Shown: piece after piece, positions 1-11,356 of the stretch | Numbering within the stretch: position 1 is the first letter of the stretch | Layout: each line of letters begins with the position of its first letter | Source: Malachius bipustulatus | Lineage: Eukaryota > Arthropoda > Insecta > Coleoptera > Melyridae | NCBI GenBank assembly: GCA_910589415.1 | Contig: OU342632.1 | Coordinates: 52,565,341 to 52,629,340 of the forward strand | Direction: 5' to 3' | Length of the DNA stretch: 64,000 nt | Position numbers and translations under genes: made by a program | The notes under the pieces: model-generated | Told to the model about the DNA's origin: nothing | Database searches by the model: none | What the model saw: only the letters and a program-made list of their open reading frames with translations

Positions 1-640
1 TTCCCATTATGACCAAGAGGGGTGCAGTGGTGCACATCGCACCAAATTAAAAAGAAAAGAATTTTGTATAGAATTTTTAGAATTCAGTTTGAGTAGGTAT
101 CTACTTACTGCAAACAGTCTGACTATAACGTATGATCACGCCACGTCTAGTACTCACCATGATATACCTAACTACTTCGAAAACGGTTGATGCAGACGTT
201 CCTATTTACTAACTTGACGAGTTTTATCGCAAAGAAACAAAAAAAAAAATGAATATTTAGGATGGTTTTTAAATTGAGTTATTTTTTAACACCCTGTAGA
301 GTTAAAAGATGCAAATAAAACATACACAATCAAACAAAACTAGCATTACGTAAGGCTACCAAGGAAACAAAACTAAACATAACAGGAAATAAGCTAAAAT
401 AATTTAAAATAACTCAATTATAAGGTGGGCAAGTTAAATAAAAAAACAAAGGCTGGAAAATGTAATCATATTGTGCTCAAAATGTCATTGAACTGGAAAC
501 CATTTTCTCAAAATATAGGAAATTTTATGATTTTACAGAAGTGTAATTTACTGAAACAAAAGTTTAAAAGAAAATCTTCTCATTAGACTTGACTTTTAGA
601 TTTTTATCAGACCTTCACTCAAAATTTACCACGACGATGG
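1..640. other. AT-rich stretch without identifiable gene
   Basis: Noncoding-looking, A/T-rich sequence. I see no long open frame, transposon terminus or RNA gene. Confidence 0.5.
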
Positions 641-686
641 ATTTGGTTTTTTGAGAACTACCAAAGGCTAAGTATACCTTTGTATT

Positions 687-837
687 GTTTTTTACAGCTG
701 GAGTTTAAATTGAGTAGTTTGGGAGTTAACTAGTAAATAAGTAAACATCGCGATTTTTAAAGTGCAAGTCACTGATCTTTCACTCGTTTATAACTACCAA
801 ACTATATACTCAATTTAAACTTCAACTGTAAAAGCAA
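687..837. repeat. short imperfect inverted repeat
   Basis: The left arm (about 687-730) and right arm (about 789-837) are complementary around the core GTTTAAATTGAGTA and its complement TACTCAATTTAAAC, with both outer ends at TTTTACAG/CTGTAAAA. The layout suggests a small fold-back element. The same AATTTAAACTTCAACTG wording recurs near 37140, so it is probably part of a dispersed family. Exact termini and target duplication are not clear. Confidence 0.45.
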
Positions 838-1098
838 TTCCTTTTTTTTTCTCAAATTTTCCAAAAAAAGCAATAAAATAATAATTGCACGTGATATTTG
901 AAAAGGCAATAACAAAGTTATGGTTTTTTTCTGGTCCTTCACATTATCAAACTATCGTGGATAAGCGTCGCTTTAGTTCGCTTTTGCCAGAAACTTGGGC
1001 CTGATGATTGATTTTCAAAATTAACATAGCACTTCTAATTTATTACAAAAGACCTATATGAACTTGAAGGAGATGTACTCGTCCTTAACATTTCGACT

Positions 1099-1572
1099 GA
1101 AAACACAATTAGTTGAAACATTAGTTTTTTCGTATTTCAGTTACTATGTAACTTCATTTACGAGCCATGTTTAGACCTCCATGATAAAAACAGAATTCAA
1201 ATAATCCAAAATTCCTGCACCCGGTTTATATGTATACGGACTGAAAAAGTTTGATCATATTAGTCACAAGATCGTGGTCACAGGGAAGAAGGAAGCTCCA
1301 TCTAGGATCTGTTTTGTTTAAGATCATAAATACTCCAAATCACCTTTTATTTGATAAATTCATGTTCAGAAACGCTTCTTATTCTGTCAATATTAGATTC
1401 AAGAATTGTTTATTCTTGAATGAATGCTCATTCCTTGTCTCTGTATAGAAGAAGTTAGTACTATTCAGCTGTCAAGCTGTTCAGTTCGTCAGTTAAAGCT
1501 ATTCCTCCAGCAGGCCTCATCTTTTCACAATTTTAAGGTACAATTTAAGCAGGTCTAGCTGAGCAACCAGTG
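1099..1572 (+). pseudogene. non-LTR retrotransposon RT C-terminal remnant (Jockey/R1-like)
   Basis: Translation in shifting frames gives a series typical of the region after the reverse transcriptase core of Jockey/R1-type LINEs. First comes a 'KTQLVETLVFSYFSYY' block, then 'DKNRIQIIQNSC', then a Leu-Lys-Lys-(Phe/Tyr)-Asp-His stretch. Next is 'NIRFKN', then 'YYSAVKLF' and a final 'SQF' segment, the usual Ser-Ala-Val-Lys-Leu-(Phe/Tyr)-Asn-Ser-Leu-Pro tail. Frameshifts and stops break it repeatedly. The catalytic YxDD region is absent, so this is an old 5'-truncated copy. The open stretch at 1251-1448 is one surviving frame of it, not an independent gene. Family-level assignment is from memory of the motif order. 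Confidence 0.6.
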
Positions 1573-1573
1573 A

Positions 1574-1636
1574 CTGTTCAATTCATTTGGTGAGTTACTT
1601 ATGTAACATAAGTAACTCACCAAATGAATTGAACAG
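1574..1636. repeat. 63-bp perfect palindrome with a one-base centre
   Basis: Arms 1574-1604 and 1606-1636 are exact reverse complements (31 bp each) around a single A at 1605. The arm starts CTGTTCAATTCATTTGG. It directly abuts the LINE remnant on its left. I see no TA or longer target duplication that would prove an inserted element. Confidence 0.85.
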
Positions 1637-1798
1637 TATGTATGTTCTTTGGTCCAGACATGCATGCATCTTTAATTATAGGTATATAGGTATGTAGATA
1701 ATCTTTTTATGTATATTTCTGAATTTAATAATGCCCTCAATCAATTATTTAAGTTTTCTTCACAGGCTTGCTTTTGTGATCTACTCGTATAGTTTCGT

Positions 1799-2083
1799 CT
1801 ATCTAATATTAATTTTTATATTTAGAAATAATTTTAAATTATGGGCATTGTGATCCGGTATTGGAATTTGTGATTTTTTTTTTAATCCATCAATAATTGG
1901 TTCATAGACATCACTGACTCCAATTAGATGGGACACCCCGTATAAACGGTTTTGTTGAATTTTCAATAATTTTATTATCCCCAGGTGAGTGCCAGAAAAT
2001 ATGCATATTCTTTTAGGTATACCTGTCATTTGATACAATTTTAACCCAGCAAGGTCAGAATGGGAAGCAGCAGCAATCTTCAA
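1799..2083 (-). pseudogene. unidentified coding-like fragment, related to 49610-49750
   Basis: An open minus-strand frame of 94 residues. I do not recognise the protein. It is listed because its C-terminal part (around 'DGLKKKSQIPIPDHNAHNL', read from about 1935 down to 1838) has a recognisable relative at 49618-49716 on the same strand, where another frame reads 'DGCKKKLQIQVKGQNVHNL'. Two diverged copies of the same coding-like stretch suggest a repeated mobile element or a pseudogene family. The plus strand within the ORF, near 1921-1935, also carries a GGACACCCCGTATA motif like the transposon ends elsewhere in this window. The ATG start has no support and function is unknown. Confidence 0.3.
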
Positions 2084-2099
2084 ATTTCTTGTTTCACAT

Positions 2100-3418
2100 A
2101 CAATACACTATGGCCAATCCAAGTGATGAGCCAGTATACGGGGTCACCACTTTCAAGAGAGTGTCTTGACTTTTGACACTGTCCTTACTTTGGTCCGTAA
2201 AACATCACCGTGTCCGAGACACGCTTAAAATTTTGTCAACCTATCTTTACGTTGGCGTTATTCCTTTTATTCGCTCTAATTTAGAATAATAGATAAATCT
2301 ATTAAAAACAAATTAATTTTTTTTAATTAAGACTCGACATGAATAATAATTATAAATGAGTAAACTCTTCCTGAGCTTTAATTTTTTGAATCAAGCTTTA
2401 AACAGTATTGAAAACATTCTAATAATATTTTTAACATCGTAAACATCTTGTAACTCGTTTTTCAGGTAAAATCTTATTTCTCTAATTTTATTTGGAATGT
2501 CACCTTCTTTATTACAAGGTCATCTTTTTAATTTCTTCAATCATTGTTACAATACAGAGGGATTTTCATATGAATCAGAAAAATACAAAAGGTTCCTTAA
2601 ATTAGGTACAGAAGAGGATTATACTGGCTTCTTATTCGTCAGTGCTATTACAGCCTCTAAATCCTTTTATTATACCTACTCTATTTAGTATAGTCTTGCC
2701 ACTCTACAATATAGATACCTACCATTCACTAATACTCTTATTTAAGTATATAGGTGCAAAGATATTCAAGTGCAAATTGTGTATGAATACAAACTGTCAC
2801 AACACCATGCCTATATGCTATATGCTATAGGCAGCACAATGATACCTATAACAATTAACTTCAGCAACAAAGATTAAAATTTGGGTAGGATCTCCTGCTG
2901 CGAAGATACAATAGTATCTACTCTACCAGGAAATAGGTAAGTCGTATGTGGGCCAATTTTGGGTTTCCTTTGAACTCAGTTACAGGATGCCATACATTAC
3001 ACGGTGGCGTTGGGTAGATATGTGCTCAATGAATTTCAGGATAGAATAAAAGGCAAATAGAATAAGATAAAAATAAGTGAAAATCTTCTAGGAAATAAAA
3101 TTTTTCACAATAATGGTCTTGAAAAATATTATTTATAGAATATTATATTATGTTGTAAATGAATTATAAAAATACAAAATTATCAAGATTATTCCTTGTT
3201 GAAAGTACCTAATGAAAGTCAAGCAAGGTTTTTCAAATGAAAATAAATTATTCGTCTGATAGGTATAGGTTCCAATGATTATCGTTCCGATACACCCCCT
3301 GAAAGCGCTGTCAAAAAAGTAGTTTTAATTTTTTCTCTTAAATACGGAACAAAAGTCACAGAAATGAAATTTGGTGGGCATAGTATTGAGATAGTATTAG
3401 CATACTATGGAGAATATA
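2100..3418. other. no identifiable gene
   Basis: AT-rich sequence with scattered short open frames (for example 2497-2688 and 2642-2830) that look fortuitous: low-complexity residues, no motif and no relative elsewhere in the window. Confidence 0.45.
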
Positions 3419-4208
3419 CAGGGTGAGTCAATAGTGAGATCGGAACATTGCTATTCAACCGTACAAGATAAAACAAAATTTCAAACGCCATCCCAAATCG
3501 TTTGTTACTCTGCATATTTCAAAAATATTTTCACTTATACAGGGTGGACCATATTTTGCCTACATGTATCAATTTTTGTTTTCAAATGGAACCCCCTATA
3601 TTTTATGACATATTCTTATTCGACTGTGAAATAGCTTTATGTCAATACATCATATTATTGTTTGACATTTAGGTACGGCGTTAACATTTAAAAAAATATT
3701 TTCAAAAAAATTGATCGCATGCATGTATTTACTGAAAAGAAGCCTCAAAACTTAGTTTTGGAGTTTTAAGGTTGAAATTTGATATCCACATGGAGAAAGA
3801 CCAGGTCTATCATCGCGATATAATAAAACTGAGATCTACTATACAGGTTAGTCACAAATAACTGTCAAATTTAGCTTACTTCAGAAGGTCATAATTTCAC
3901 TTTTTCAAATGGCACACTCGGTACTTTTTTCCACAATTAGATCCACCTCTGATCTGACTACATTTTTTATTTAGTATGTCCTATACCTAAAATGTACAGT
4001 TTGAGAGATATTACACATTTTCCGTTGGTCTGACTGCAGAAGATGCAAATGTCATATAATGCTATGGGGCTATGAAGAAAAATGTGACATTTCTAGTGAA
4101 ATTTATCATTGCAGCGTAAATAGCAACTTAAAGCTCGAGCGAAATAAAATAAAAAATAAAATATAAGACATGACAATAATTTTAAATTAAAATAGTATCA
4201 AATCAAAT
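3419..4208 (+). repeat. left arm of a giant inverted repeat (partner 13187-13973)
   Basis: This 790-bp arm begins CAGGGTGAGTCAATAG directly after TA at 3417-3418. It is the reverse complement, with modest divergence, of 13187-13973, which ends CTATTGACTCACCCTG before TA at 13974-13975. Similarity runs the full arm length and stops near 4208/13187. Further terminus-like copies sit inside the arm: TACAGGGTGGACC from 3539 and TACAGGTTAGTC near 3842, each mirrored in the partner (near 13851 and 13548). The open frame at 3407-3634 is a by-product. Either a single fold-back was split by 9 kb of later insertions, or two copies lie in opposite orientation. Confidence 0.8.
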
Positions 4209-5114
4209 GTCAAAATATGTCAAAAAGATGCAAATGTCATATAAAACAGGGTGCTATAAAGAAAAATTTCGCTTTAAAGTATATATATATATATATATAC
4301 AGCTCACTATTTCTTTTGCGTCCGTACATTGTGTGATTTCCATATTATTCTGCGTCCACCACCTTTCCGCGTCTATATACGGACGTAGAAACGCCAAACG
4401 TGTTTTACTACGACTCATGGTGGTTTAAAATTGTAGTGCCTGGACAAATCATCTGCCTTGAATAGAAAGATTTCAAATTCCATATTGCTCATTAGGTACA
4501 ACAGTTGGTTGTGGTGATATTCATAGCTAATAAGGATGCCGAAAGGTGGAAAATGTACTTGCTATTCCAGATTTTAGTTGATGCGTTCTCTCACCAGGCG
4601 TGCGCCAGTCGCGGCCTTGTATATCTTGCTTGAATATTTTTCATACACCTTACCGATGTTTCTGCACCGCTCGATTCGGCAACGCCGCTGTTAACTTAGA
4701 ATAAAACTGCATGTTTCGCTGACCGTTTCCTGCTGGAATTTTTGTATCGAGCGTCCAATGCACCGCATCTGAAATGCCCGACCTCGGCACGTATCAAGGG
4801 CACGGTAATTCGACATCACTCGGACAACCGTACTCTCGATTCGTTTGGGCAGAAATGTCTTGGTTTATGTCTAGTCACCCCTTTATAAATAATGACGTAT
4901 GGCTCGAAATAAGGATTATAGGTGAATAAAACAGTAGTAAGCTAAATGTAACAGGTGAACGAAAAAATACACGGACATACTGTGTAGGCTGCTATTTAAT
5001 TTAATCGATTTTTTTTTTGTCTCCACCACTGAAATCTTGAGAAGTAGCAGAGATACAGCGGTGAGGTTCGGTTACATTAGGGAAGAGCAAAGTTCCACGC
5101 ATGCTATATAGGTA
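4209..5114. other. inner flank with AT microsatellite, no gene
   Basis: A (TA)n run lies at about 4279-4301. It is followed at 4310-4440 by sequence carrying spaced ACGGACG/GGACGC motifs that resemble, inverted, the stretch at 11660-12030. The remainder (4450-5114) is somewhat richer in G+C around 4590-4850 but has no recognisable protein. Confidence 0.45.
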
Positions 5115-5969
5115 CAGGGTGAATTAGTTTTTTGTAGCAGGACTTCACCAATTTATATAAAAGCTGTTTTAAGGAATAAAAGTTCCCATAAACATACCTA
5201 TGTCCTTAATAGCTTAGGAAAAAACATACAGGATATTGAAAAAAAAAATTGTTTAGTTTTTGCCCCATAATTTGGCCATTTCTCCATATTTTTTTAATTT
5301 AGAGCACGCAAAATAAAGAAAAAACAGGTGAAAAAATTCATCAGTGGCGTAGGTATACTTATAAATATGCGAAATTCCCCATAGTTTTTGAGTAAATTGA
5401 GCCTAAACTTCCTCATACCATTTATTTAGCTATACAAAATTATTGATTTTGTAAATTATTATTTTATATCCAAAAATACTTAATCCTAACTTAAATTTAA
5501 AAAATAATAATGATAACAAAAAATAATTTATATCGAAAATATGTGCTTATTTTTGCTGTAGGATGAAGTTTAGAGTAAATTTACTTAAAAACTTTGGGGA
5601 ATTTTGAATATTCATAGGTACCTATATCTTTTTTTGTAAGTAATATCCAGGGAAGCCAACGCTGATTAGTAACGTCTTGCAGTCGATGGGCGTTGTATAA
5701 CGAAAAAAGGTCTTATACCCTGTACCTAGGACACTGATGAATTTTTCCACCCGCGTTTTTCTTCGTTTTGTATGCCCTAAATTATAATGAATAACCTTTC
5801 GATATATAATTAAAATATTGAGACATGCCCAAGTTATGCGGTGAAAATGTAAAAAAAAAATCAACACGAGCCTATGCATTTTTTTTTCTATGTTAGGGGA
5901 ACTTTTGTTCCTTGAAACAGTTTTTCTATAAATTGGTGAAGTCCTGTTACAAAAAACTGGCTCACCCTG
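5115..5969. mobile_element. 855-bp inverted-repeat DNA element (CAGGGTG family)
   Basis: The left end CAGGGTGAATTAG follows TA (5113-5114). The right end (terminal CACCCTG at 5969) precedes TA (5970-5971). Arms of about 60-80 bp pair through a block reading GTAGCAGGACTTCACC on the left and GGTGAAGTCCTGTTAC on the right. The interior is AT-rich with no transposase, so this is a non-autonomous (MITE-like) element. It lies between the giant 3419/13973 arms. Confidence 0.8.
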
Positions 5970-6498
5970 TAGAATAAGAATCTGAAATAAAATTTAGGAC
6001 AAATTCAGTTGTTGCTGAAATATACTGAAAAAACTAATAAATCGAGATTTTATTATTTTAGCGATATTAATTACTCAATAAAAACATAAACAATCATTAA
6101 AAATAATTATTCGATTAAAAATTCGATTTAAAAAATTTAAATGTTTTCTTTGGTATTTTTTTTTGCTTACCTACTTTATATATTTTGTTATGAATTTCGG
6201 TTAAAACATGTTCTTTTTTTTCGGTAGGCAGATAATATGATAGATTTTCTTTTAGACCGAATGACATAAAAGCAATATAATAGCGGACACAAGAAAAATA
6301 AATAAATTTGAATATGCCAGGGATCTAAGTAGCCTTTGTTAATTAAAAAAAAAAACAAGTTGAATGTCAAAGGCGTAGCTCATGACTGATGCGTAAACGT
6401 ACAAAAATTACTGACTTATTTTCTAAACAGTAAAAAAACATAATGACCGTATTAAATAAGAAATCCCGGTACTTACGTTTTTTTTTTAAGTATGTATA
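5970..6498. other. AT-rich spacer
   Basis: No gene or terminus recognised. The short minus-strand open frame at 6188-6370 is low complexity. Confidence 0.4.
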
Positions 6499-6630
6499 CA
6501 GTCAGACCTCGCCGTTCGCGGTTTTGCCGTTCGCGGTTTTGATTTTACGCGGTACCATGTTGTGCTGCCCCTTTTTTTTTGCCGTTCACGGATGCCTCGT
6601 CATTCGCGGTATAAATATTTACACATTTAT
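6499..6630 (+). mobile_element. single pogo/Tigger-like terminus
   Basis: After TA at 6497-6498 the sequence CAGTCAGACCTCGCCG is followed by tandem CCGTTCGCGGTTTTG units and a further TCGTCATTCGCGG copy. The pattern (CAGT start, then a CGCGGTTT module) resembles the ends of Tigger/pogo-type elements. No opposite end is visible, so this appears to be one end of a decayed copy. The overlapping 76-residue open frame (6443-6673) is not a gene. Confidence 0.5.
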
Positions 6631-6999
6631 TTGTCTCAATAAAGTTTTAGAACCGACCATTTTCCATATCTAGGGATGAAACGAATAGTGAAGAGGGAAG
6701 CCATAAATTCCATAAATTCTTGCCCGGCAAATCAATAATAATAATCATTGCCGGTGGATTCTGCATTTATGTAAACACTCGAATCATAAAAGTATCATTA
6801 CCGCTTAGTTTATTAAGAAACAAATTGTCAGTACTTATGTACATTACTTATGAATGCTCAATAATACATACAAACATGCGAATGGGAGAATGAAGAAGTA
6901 AATTAATAAATTTCAGGAAAGAAAATCAGTTTGGTTTTACTTTCGTCGTCTGGCGTATTATAATAATAATAACATTTATTTCCTTATTATAAATACATA

Positions 7000-7085
7000 T
7001 TATTGTATTTTTTGTGGAAAATAATAAATTGTAAAATTAGTTATAAAGTTATAAAATTATGAAATTATGAAATAAAGTTATGAAA
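7000..7085 (-). repeat. A/T-rich short tandem tail of the LINE remnant
   Basis: Repeats of ATAAAGTT/ATGAAATT-type octamers lie immediately downstream, on the minus strand, of the LINE stop codon. This is the position where CR1/Jockey-type LINEs carry their microsatellite-like 3' tail. Confidence 0.5.
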
Positions 7086-8105
7086 TTATAAATCCAAAGA
7101 ATTGTTCAAATATTCATTTAAGCTATAGTAGCATTTTTGTAATAAAATATTTTTAATTTCTTTTGAAAATTTTTTTAAATTATATTTTTTGTAATTATTT
7201 GGTAAATGATTATAAATTTTGGCACATATGTATTCAGAAGATAATTCATAATGAGTGGTATTATGTTTATTTAAAATAATTGTATTAGAATTTCTGGTAT
7301 TAGAATTGAAAAAAGTAAACAAATTTTTATTTTTATGTACAAAACAGAGACATTCGTATACAGGGTGCCCCGTATCGTTATGTTCAAATTTTGTGAGCAT
7401 ATAGTAGGCTTATTTCTAAGCCTAAAAAGCCCAAAAGTGGCAGGTCTATCTGCATTCGTTACGAAGTTACAGGCCTAAGAAAATAATGTCTAGTAAATAC
7501 CAGATTTAACTTTGAAAACCACATAAAACTTATTTTATTGACCAAATCTTTAGTTTATCATGTGTTAAAAATGTCCTATTCCTTGCTGAATACAAGCTTG
7601 TGCTCGGAGGCCTATTGCAAAAGTAACAGTTTTCTCGTCTTTTTTTGCGTACCTATATCTCTTGACCAGCTTGCTGAATACGATCAAATAATAATTTCTC
7701 TCTGGTGTATTTAGTTACAAACACCAATTCCGAAATATGCTGGTGCCGCATCTATTTGAACCTAATGCCATTTTGTATGAGCAGGGGAAACTCTACTCTC
7801 TACTAATGTTTATTTCGGTGACGTTTACTGATGTGTGGCAATTTTTGTGGCTTACAAAGTTGAATCTTGTTATTTACTAGTCATAATTTTCTTAGGCCTG
7901 TAACTTCGTAACGGATAAAGATAGACCTGTCACTTTTGGGTTTTTTGGGCTCAAAATTAAGCCTACTTTATGCTCAAGAATTTTGAACATAACGATACGG
8001 GACACCCTGTATAAATAGACTCGGAAATGATAAAATTTTTAAATTTTTAAATAATTTTTTACAAGATGTCATGCGATTAACATTGCCTAGTATTCTTATG
8101 CAATT
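7086..8105 (-). pseudogene. LINE RT C-terminal remnant (CR1/Jockey-like), split by an element
   Basis: Reading the minus strand, 7086-7350 encodes a typical non-LTR retrotransposon C-terminus. It has 'YECLCFVHKNKNLF', then 'NTRNSN', then 'KHNTTHYELSS', then 'KIYNHLPNN' and finally 'LLQKCYYSLNEYL' before the stop at 7086. The preceding part lies on the other side of the 7361-8009 element: 8012-8105 reads 'RILGNVNRMTSCKKLF' and a 'VYLYECLCF' join once the element and one TA are removed. This shows the DNA element inserted into an existing LINE copy. The catalytic RT domain is absent (5'-truncated). The tail at 7000-7085 fits a 3' end. Confidence 0.7.
7361..8009. mobile_element. 649-bp inverted-repeat DNA element inserted in a LINE
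   Basis: The ends are CAGGGTGCCCCGTATCG after TA (7359-7360) and CGGGACACCCTG before TA (8010-8011). The arms, about 150 bp, pair through CCTAAGAAAAT and ACTTCGTAAC blocks. There is no coding capacity. Removal with one TA restores an in-frame LINE reading frame, so the insertion is later than the LINE and the TA duplication is real. Confidence 0.85.
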
Positions 8106-8109
8106 TTTT

Positions 8110-8781
8110 TGAATTTTGAAAATAATTAACCAATCAAAAGAATTCCCCCAATGTATTAATATTCACACACTTAGAACCCGTTCTGTTTTCGAGTGGCTGT
8201 TTCTAAATTGCCGAAACGTAAAACTCAAGCTGAAAGTAAATGTGGTAAAAAAATCTTTTTTTTTATTTTTTAAAAATTTTTCAAATTTATTTTTTATTAT
8301 TTTAATTGTCAAAAGTTGTATGTGTATTACCTTTGTGCGCTCAAATAAATAAAATATTTTCGTACATTGTATTATTATTACTGTTTATTATATCTACCTG
8401 TCAAAACACAACTGCCACTTGCGTGGGGGTATAGGACTAACAGTTGCTATTATGAGGACCGATTGAGTATTAGAGGGCAGATTTCTGTTAAGTCTCTCAT
8501 CTTTGAAGATTTATTTTAGATAATTAACTTTCTTTGGACTCTATCAGAAGTTGGAGTCTCGAAACAATAAAATTTGAAGGAAACCCAGTTGGTGCAAGCA
8601 AGTACTTAATTCTATTTTTTCTATTCGATATTCTTTTTCTATCTCAAATTCTTCGCAGCATCCTTGCTGGTTATTGTTATTACTTATATTAATATTATTA
8701 CAAACACAGCTACCAAAGTACCTAATTCTTTTTTTTTATTTCAAATTCTTCGCAGCATCGCTGGTGATTGTTATTATATTA
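8110..8781. other. no identifiable gene
   Basis: AT-rich sequence. A direct duplication of a segment with TTCTTCGCAGCATC occurs near 8650 and 8747. No protein motif. Confidence 0.4.
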
Positions 8782-9123
8782 CAGTCTTTTTCTTTTGGTT
8801 TTCCTCTTTTGTCAATTGCTTTTCCGTATTTGTCAAATGATTTTCTTATTTTTCTATCTATCAATGATTATAGTCATTGATTTATCAATCAATTTCCTTT
8901 TATGTCAAATCAGTTTCACTTTATGTCAATTGCTTTTCCCATTTACGTACAGTGATATTATAATAAACATTGGAAAAGCATTTGATATAAAAGGAATCTC
9001 ATTTGACAAAAGAGGAATTTGAATTGACAAATCACACAATGACGTTTGATAAATGGGAAAAGCATTTGACAAATTAGGAAAAGCAATTATTGACAAAAGA
9101 GGAAAACTAAAAGCAAAAGACTG
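8782..9123 (+). mobile_element. 340-bp CAGTCTTTTTC-family element, copy 1
   Basis: The termini are CAGTCTTTTTCTTTTGG and CTAAAAGCAAAAGACTG, flanked by TA on both sides. The interior is a series of GGAAAAGCAnTTGACAnA-type words and their complements, about a dozen in 342 bp, plus a central TCAATGATTATAGTCATTGA palindrome. Hydrophobic open frames read across it (for example 8768-9022) are composition artefacts. The other copies are in the opposite orientation. Confidence 0.85.
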
Positions 9124-9172
9124 TAATATTATTTACTAACACACAGCTATACCCTCAGAAGACATTTTTATA

Positions 9173-10933
9173 CAGGGTAAGTTGTTTTAATTTTCAATAT
9201 GGAGATCTTAGCAACTATACAGGGTGATTGATTGAAAGGGGAAATTAGAAGTTTATGGAGAACGAAGAAAGGTAACGATCTGAAATTTTGGTTATGGCCA
9301 TAAGGACATATGATTCGTCGAATGAAAATATTTTCAAGATGGCAGCACTTCTGGAAGTCGCTATTAGCTTTTGTTATTTTAAATGCTCTATAATATTATT
9401 ACATTTTAAGATTGCCTAAAAAATGCAAAAAAAAAAACCTTTTTCCGATATCTAACAGAAATTTATCTTTAAAACCCGCCTACTACGTCTTCGCAAAGAG
9501 GGACATTTTTGAATATGTTGCTTCGCGTTTTTTAGAGATATCGAAAAAAGTTACCAGGAAAGGTGGTTCTAAATTATATTCTTACCCCGGATACCTACCG
9601 AGTTTCATGATAAAATTCTCATTTTATTTTTTTCGTTTTTCCCTTCAACTTGGACGCATTTAAATTTTTTGATCAATGAAGACATACTTTATCAATTATT
9701 AATTATCAACTTAACTTTTAACAGAATGATATCTAAAGTATTTTTTGTTTGCTTCTACGACACCCATGATGACACTGAAAAATAAATTTCTAATAATAAG
9801 TGTTAAAAACTTAAAAAATAATGTAAATTAGAATTTTCTCACGAAACTCGATATCCTCGATATTAAAATTACATTTAGAACAACTTTTTCTTGTAACTTT
9901 TTTCGATGTCTCTAACGCGAAGCAAATTGTCGATAATTCGTCTTTTTTGCAAAGACGTACGTAGTAGGCGGGGTTTAAAGATCAAATTATAGTTAGATAT
10001 CAGAAAAAGTGTGGCTTATCAGTCTGTATGACTGTACAAAATTACGTGCCCCCTTCAGATCGCGAAAATACATAATATCCTCTTAAATGCGACACACTGA
10101 TGTATAAGAGCAAGAGAAATGGTTAAAGCGGGCAAAGTAGTGCAGAATTTTATATTTATTACGTACGAATCTGAAGAAAAATTAAGATAAATTTAGTCGG
10201 TACTTAAATATGCTGAAAAATCGACAGTTCATACTTTAGCGGTAACTGAAATACCGAATGATTTCGGGCTGTATAGCGGTTGACACCTGAATCTCCGACA
10301 AATAAGTCGGTATGATCCATTGCCGTCAATAGAAGTCCTTTTGCTTATGTATTTATTTTTTAATGTAATTCAGTGTAAAATATTTTTTTTGTTCCAAAAA
10401 ATTAATAAATTTACAGTCTTTTTCTTTTGGTTTTCGTCTTTTGTCAATTGTTTTTCCTAATTTGTCAAATGCTTTTCCCATTTATCAAACGTCAGTGCGT
10501 GATTTTTCAATTGAAATTCCTCTTTTGTCAAATGAGATTCCTTTTTTATCAAATGCTTTTCTAATATTATGATACTGTCACTGCACGTAAATAGGAAAAG
10601 CAATTGACATAAAGTGAAACTGATTTGACATAAAAGGAAATTCGTTGATAAATCAATTACTATAAATCATTAATAGATAGAAAAATAAGAAACTCACAAA
10701 AGAGGAAAACCAAAAGCAAAAGACTGTAAAACAGAAATTGCGAATATGAAAGCATTTTGTGTTTGTTTGATTTTTATAATACCTGACATGAAAAAAAAAA
10801 ACAACATATGGTAGCCATAACAAAACTTGACTATTTATTTTTAATTTTTAATAATAACAAAGGTATGTCTTAATATCATATTACTATTTTTCAGTTCTTC
10901 CAGCATATTAAAAAAAATAAAAAACTCACCCTG
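9173..10933. mobile_element. probable 1.76-kb inverted-repeat element, degraded
   Basis: The left end CAGGGTAAGTTGTTTT follows TA. The right end AAAACTCACCCTG precedes TA at 10934-10935, and the two are loosely complementary. A second terminus CAGGGTGATTGATTG starts at 9220, also after TA, and its following sequence resembles 36614 and 38524 (ATGGCrrC...CTTCCGG-type block). Inner arms 9440-9620 and 9820-10010 pair clearly (AACCCGCCTACTACGTC versus GACGTACGTAGTAGGCG). A 340-bp element is inserted at 10414. The small open frame 9412-9663 lies in the left inner arm. Confidence 0.5.
10414..10727 (-). mobile_element. 340-bp CAGTCTTTTTC-family element, copy 2
   Basis: Same ends as copy 1 (CAGTCTTTTTCTTTTGG and AAAGCAAAAGACTG, TA on each side), but with the interior inverted relative to copy 1 and about 28 bp shorter. 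It carries the reiterated GCAATTGACATAAAG and TTTGTCAAATGCTTTTCC words. Confidence 0.85.
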
Positions 10934-10965
10934 TAACAGTGTAGAACTAGTAAATTCAGTACATA

Positions 10966-11356
10966 CACAAGATGTTCCTTAATTGAAGGTAAGAGAAGCG
11001 ATTCCTTAAGTAATTTTAAGAAAAAAAGTCCAATAAACATGGGGTCGCGAACGTTTCGTTTTGGAGATACAGGGTGTTAAAGTTTGAATTTTTTTCAAGT
11101 TTTTTTCTTATAGTATCTACACTTCACAAGATATTCAACTGAAATTAGGCACAGATATTACAATTGATAGTTTTACACCATGTGACATGCCAATTTCTAT
11201 AGCAAATCTACAGAGTGATATTTTTTAACATAACTTTACACCCTGTACCTCGAAAACGAAACGTTTGCGACCCCATGTTTATTGGACTATTTTTTCATAA
11301 AATTACTTAAGGAATCTCCCCTCTTAATTTGTACTTTTCAATTAAGGAGCACCCTG
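10966..11356. mobile_element. 391-bp inverted-repeat element with nested inner termini
   Basis: The outer ends are a decayed CAAGATGTTCCTTAATTG on the left and CAATTAAGGAGCACCCTG before TA (11357-11358) on the right. An inner pair, CAGGGTGTTAAAGTTT near 11073 and AACTTTACACCCTG ending near 11246, sits about 107 bp inside, each preceded or followed by TA. The arms also share CATGGGGTCGCGAACGTTTCG and its complement. No coding sequence. Confidence 0.75.

Noticed and set aside
4279..4301. TATA-box promoter
   Set aside because: It is a (TA)n microsatellite without any associated gene.
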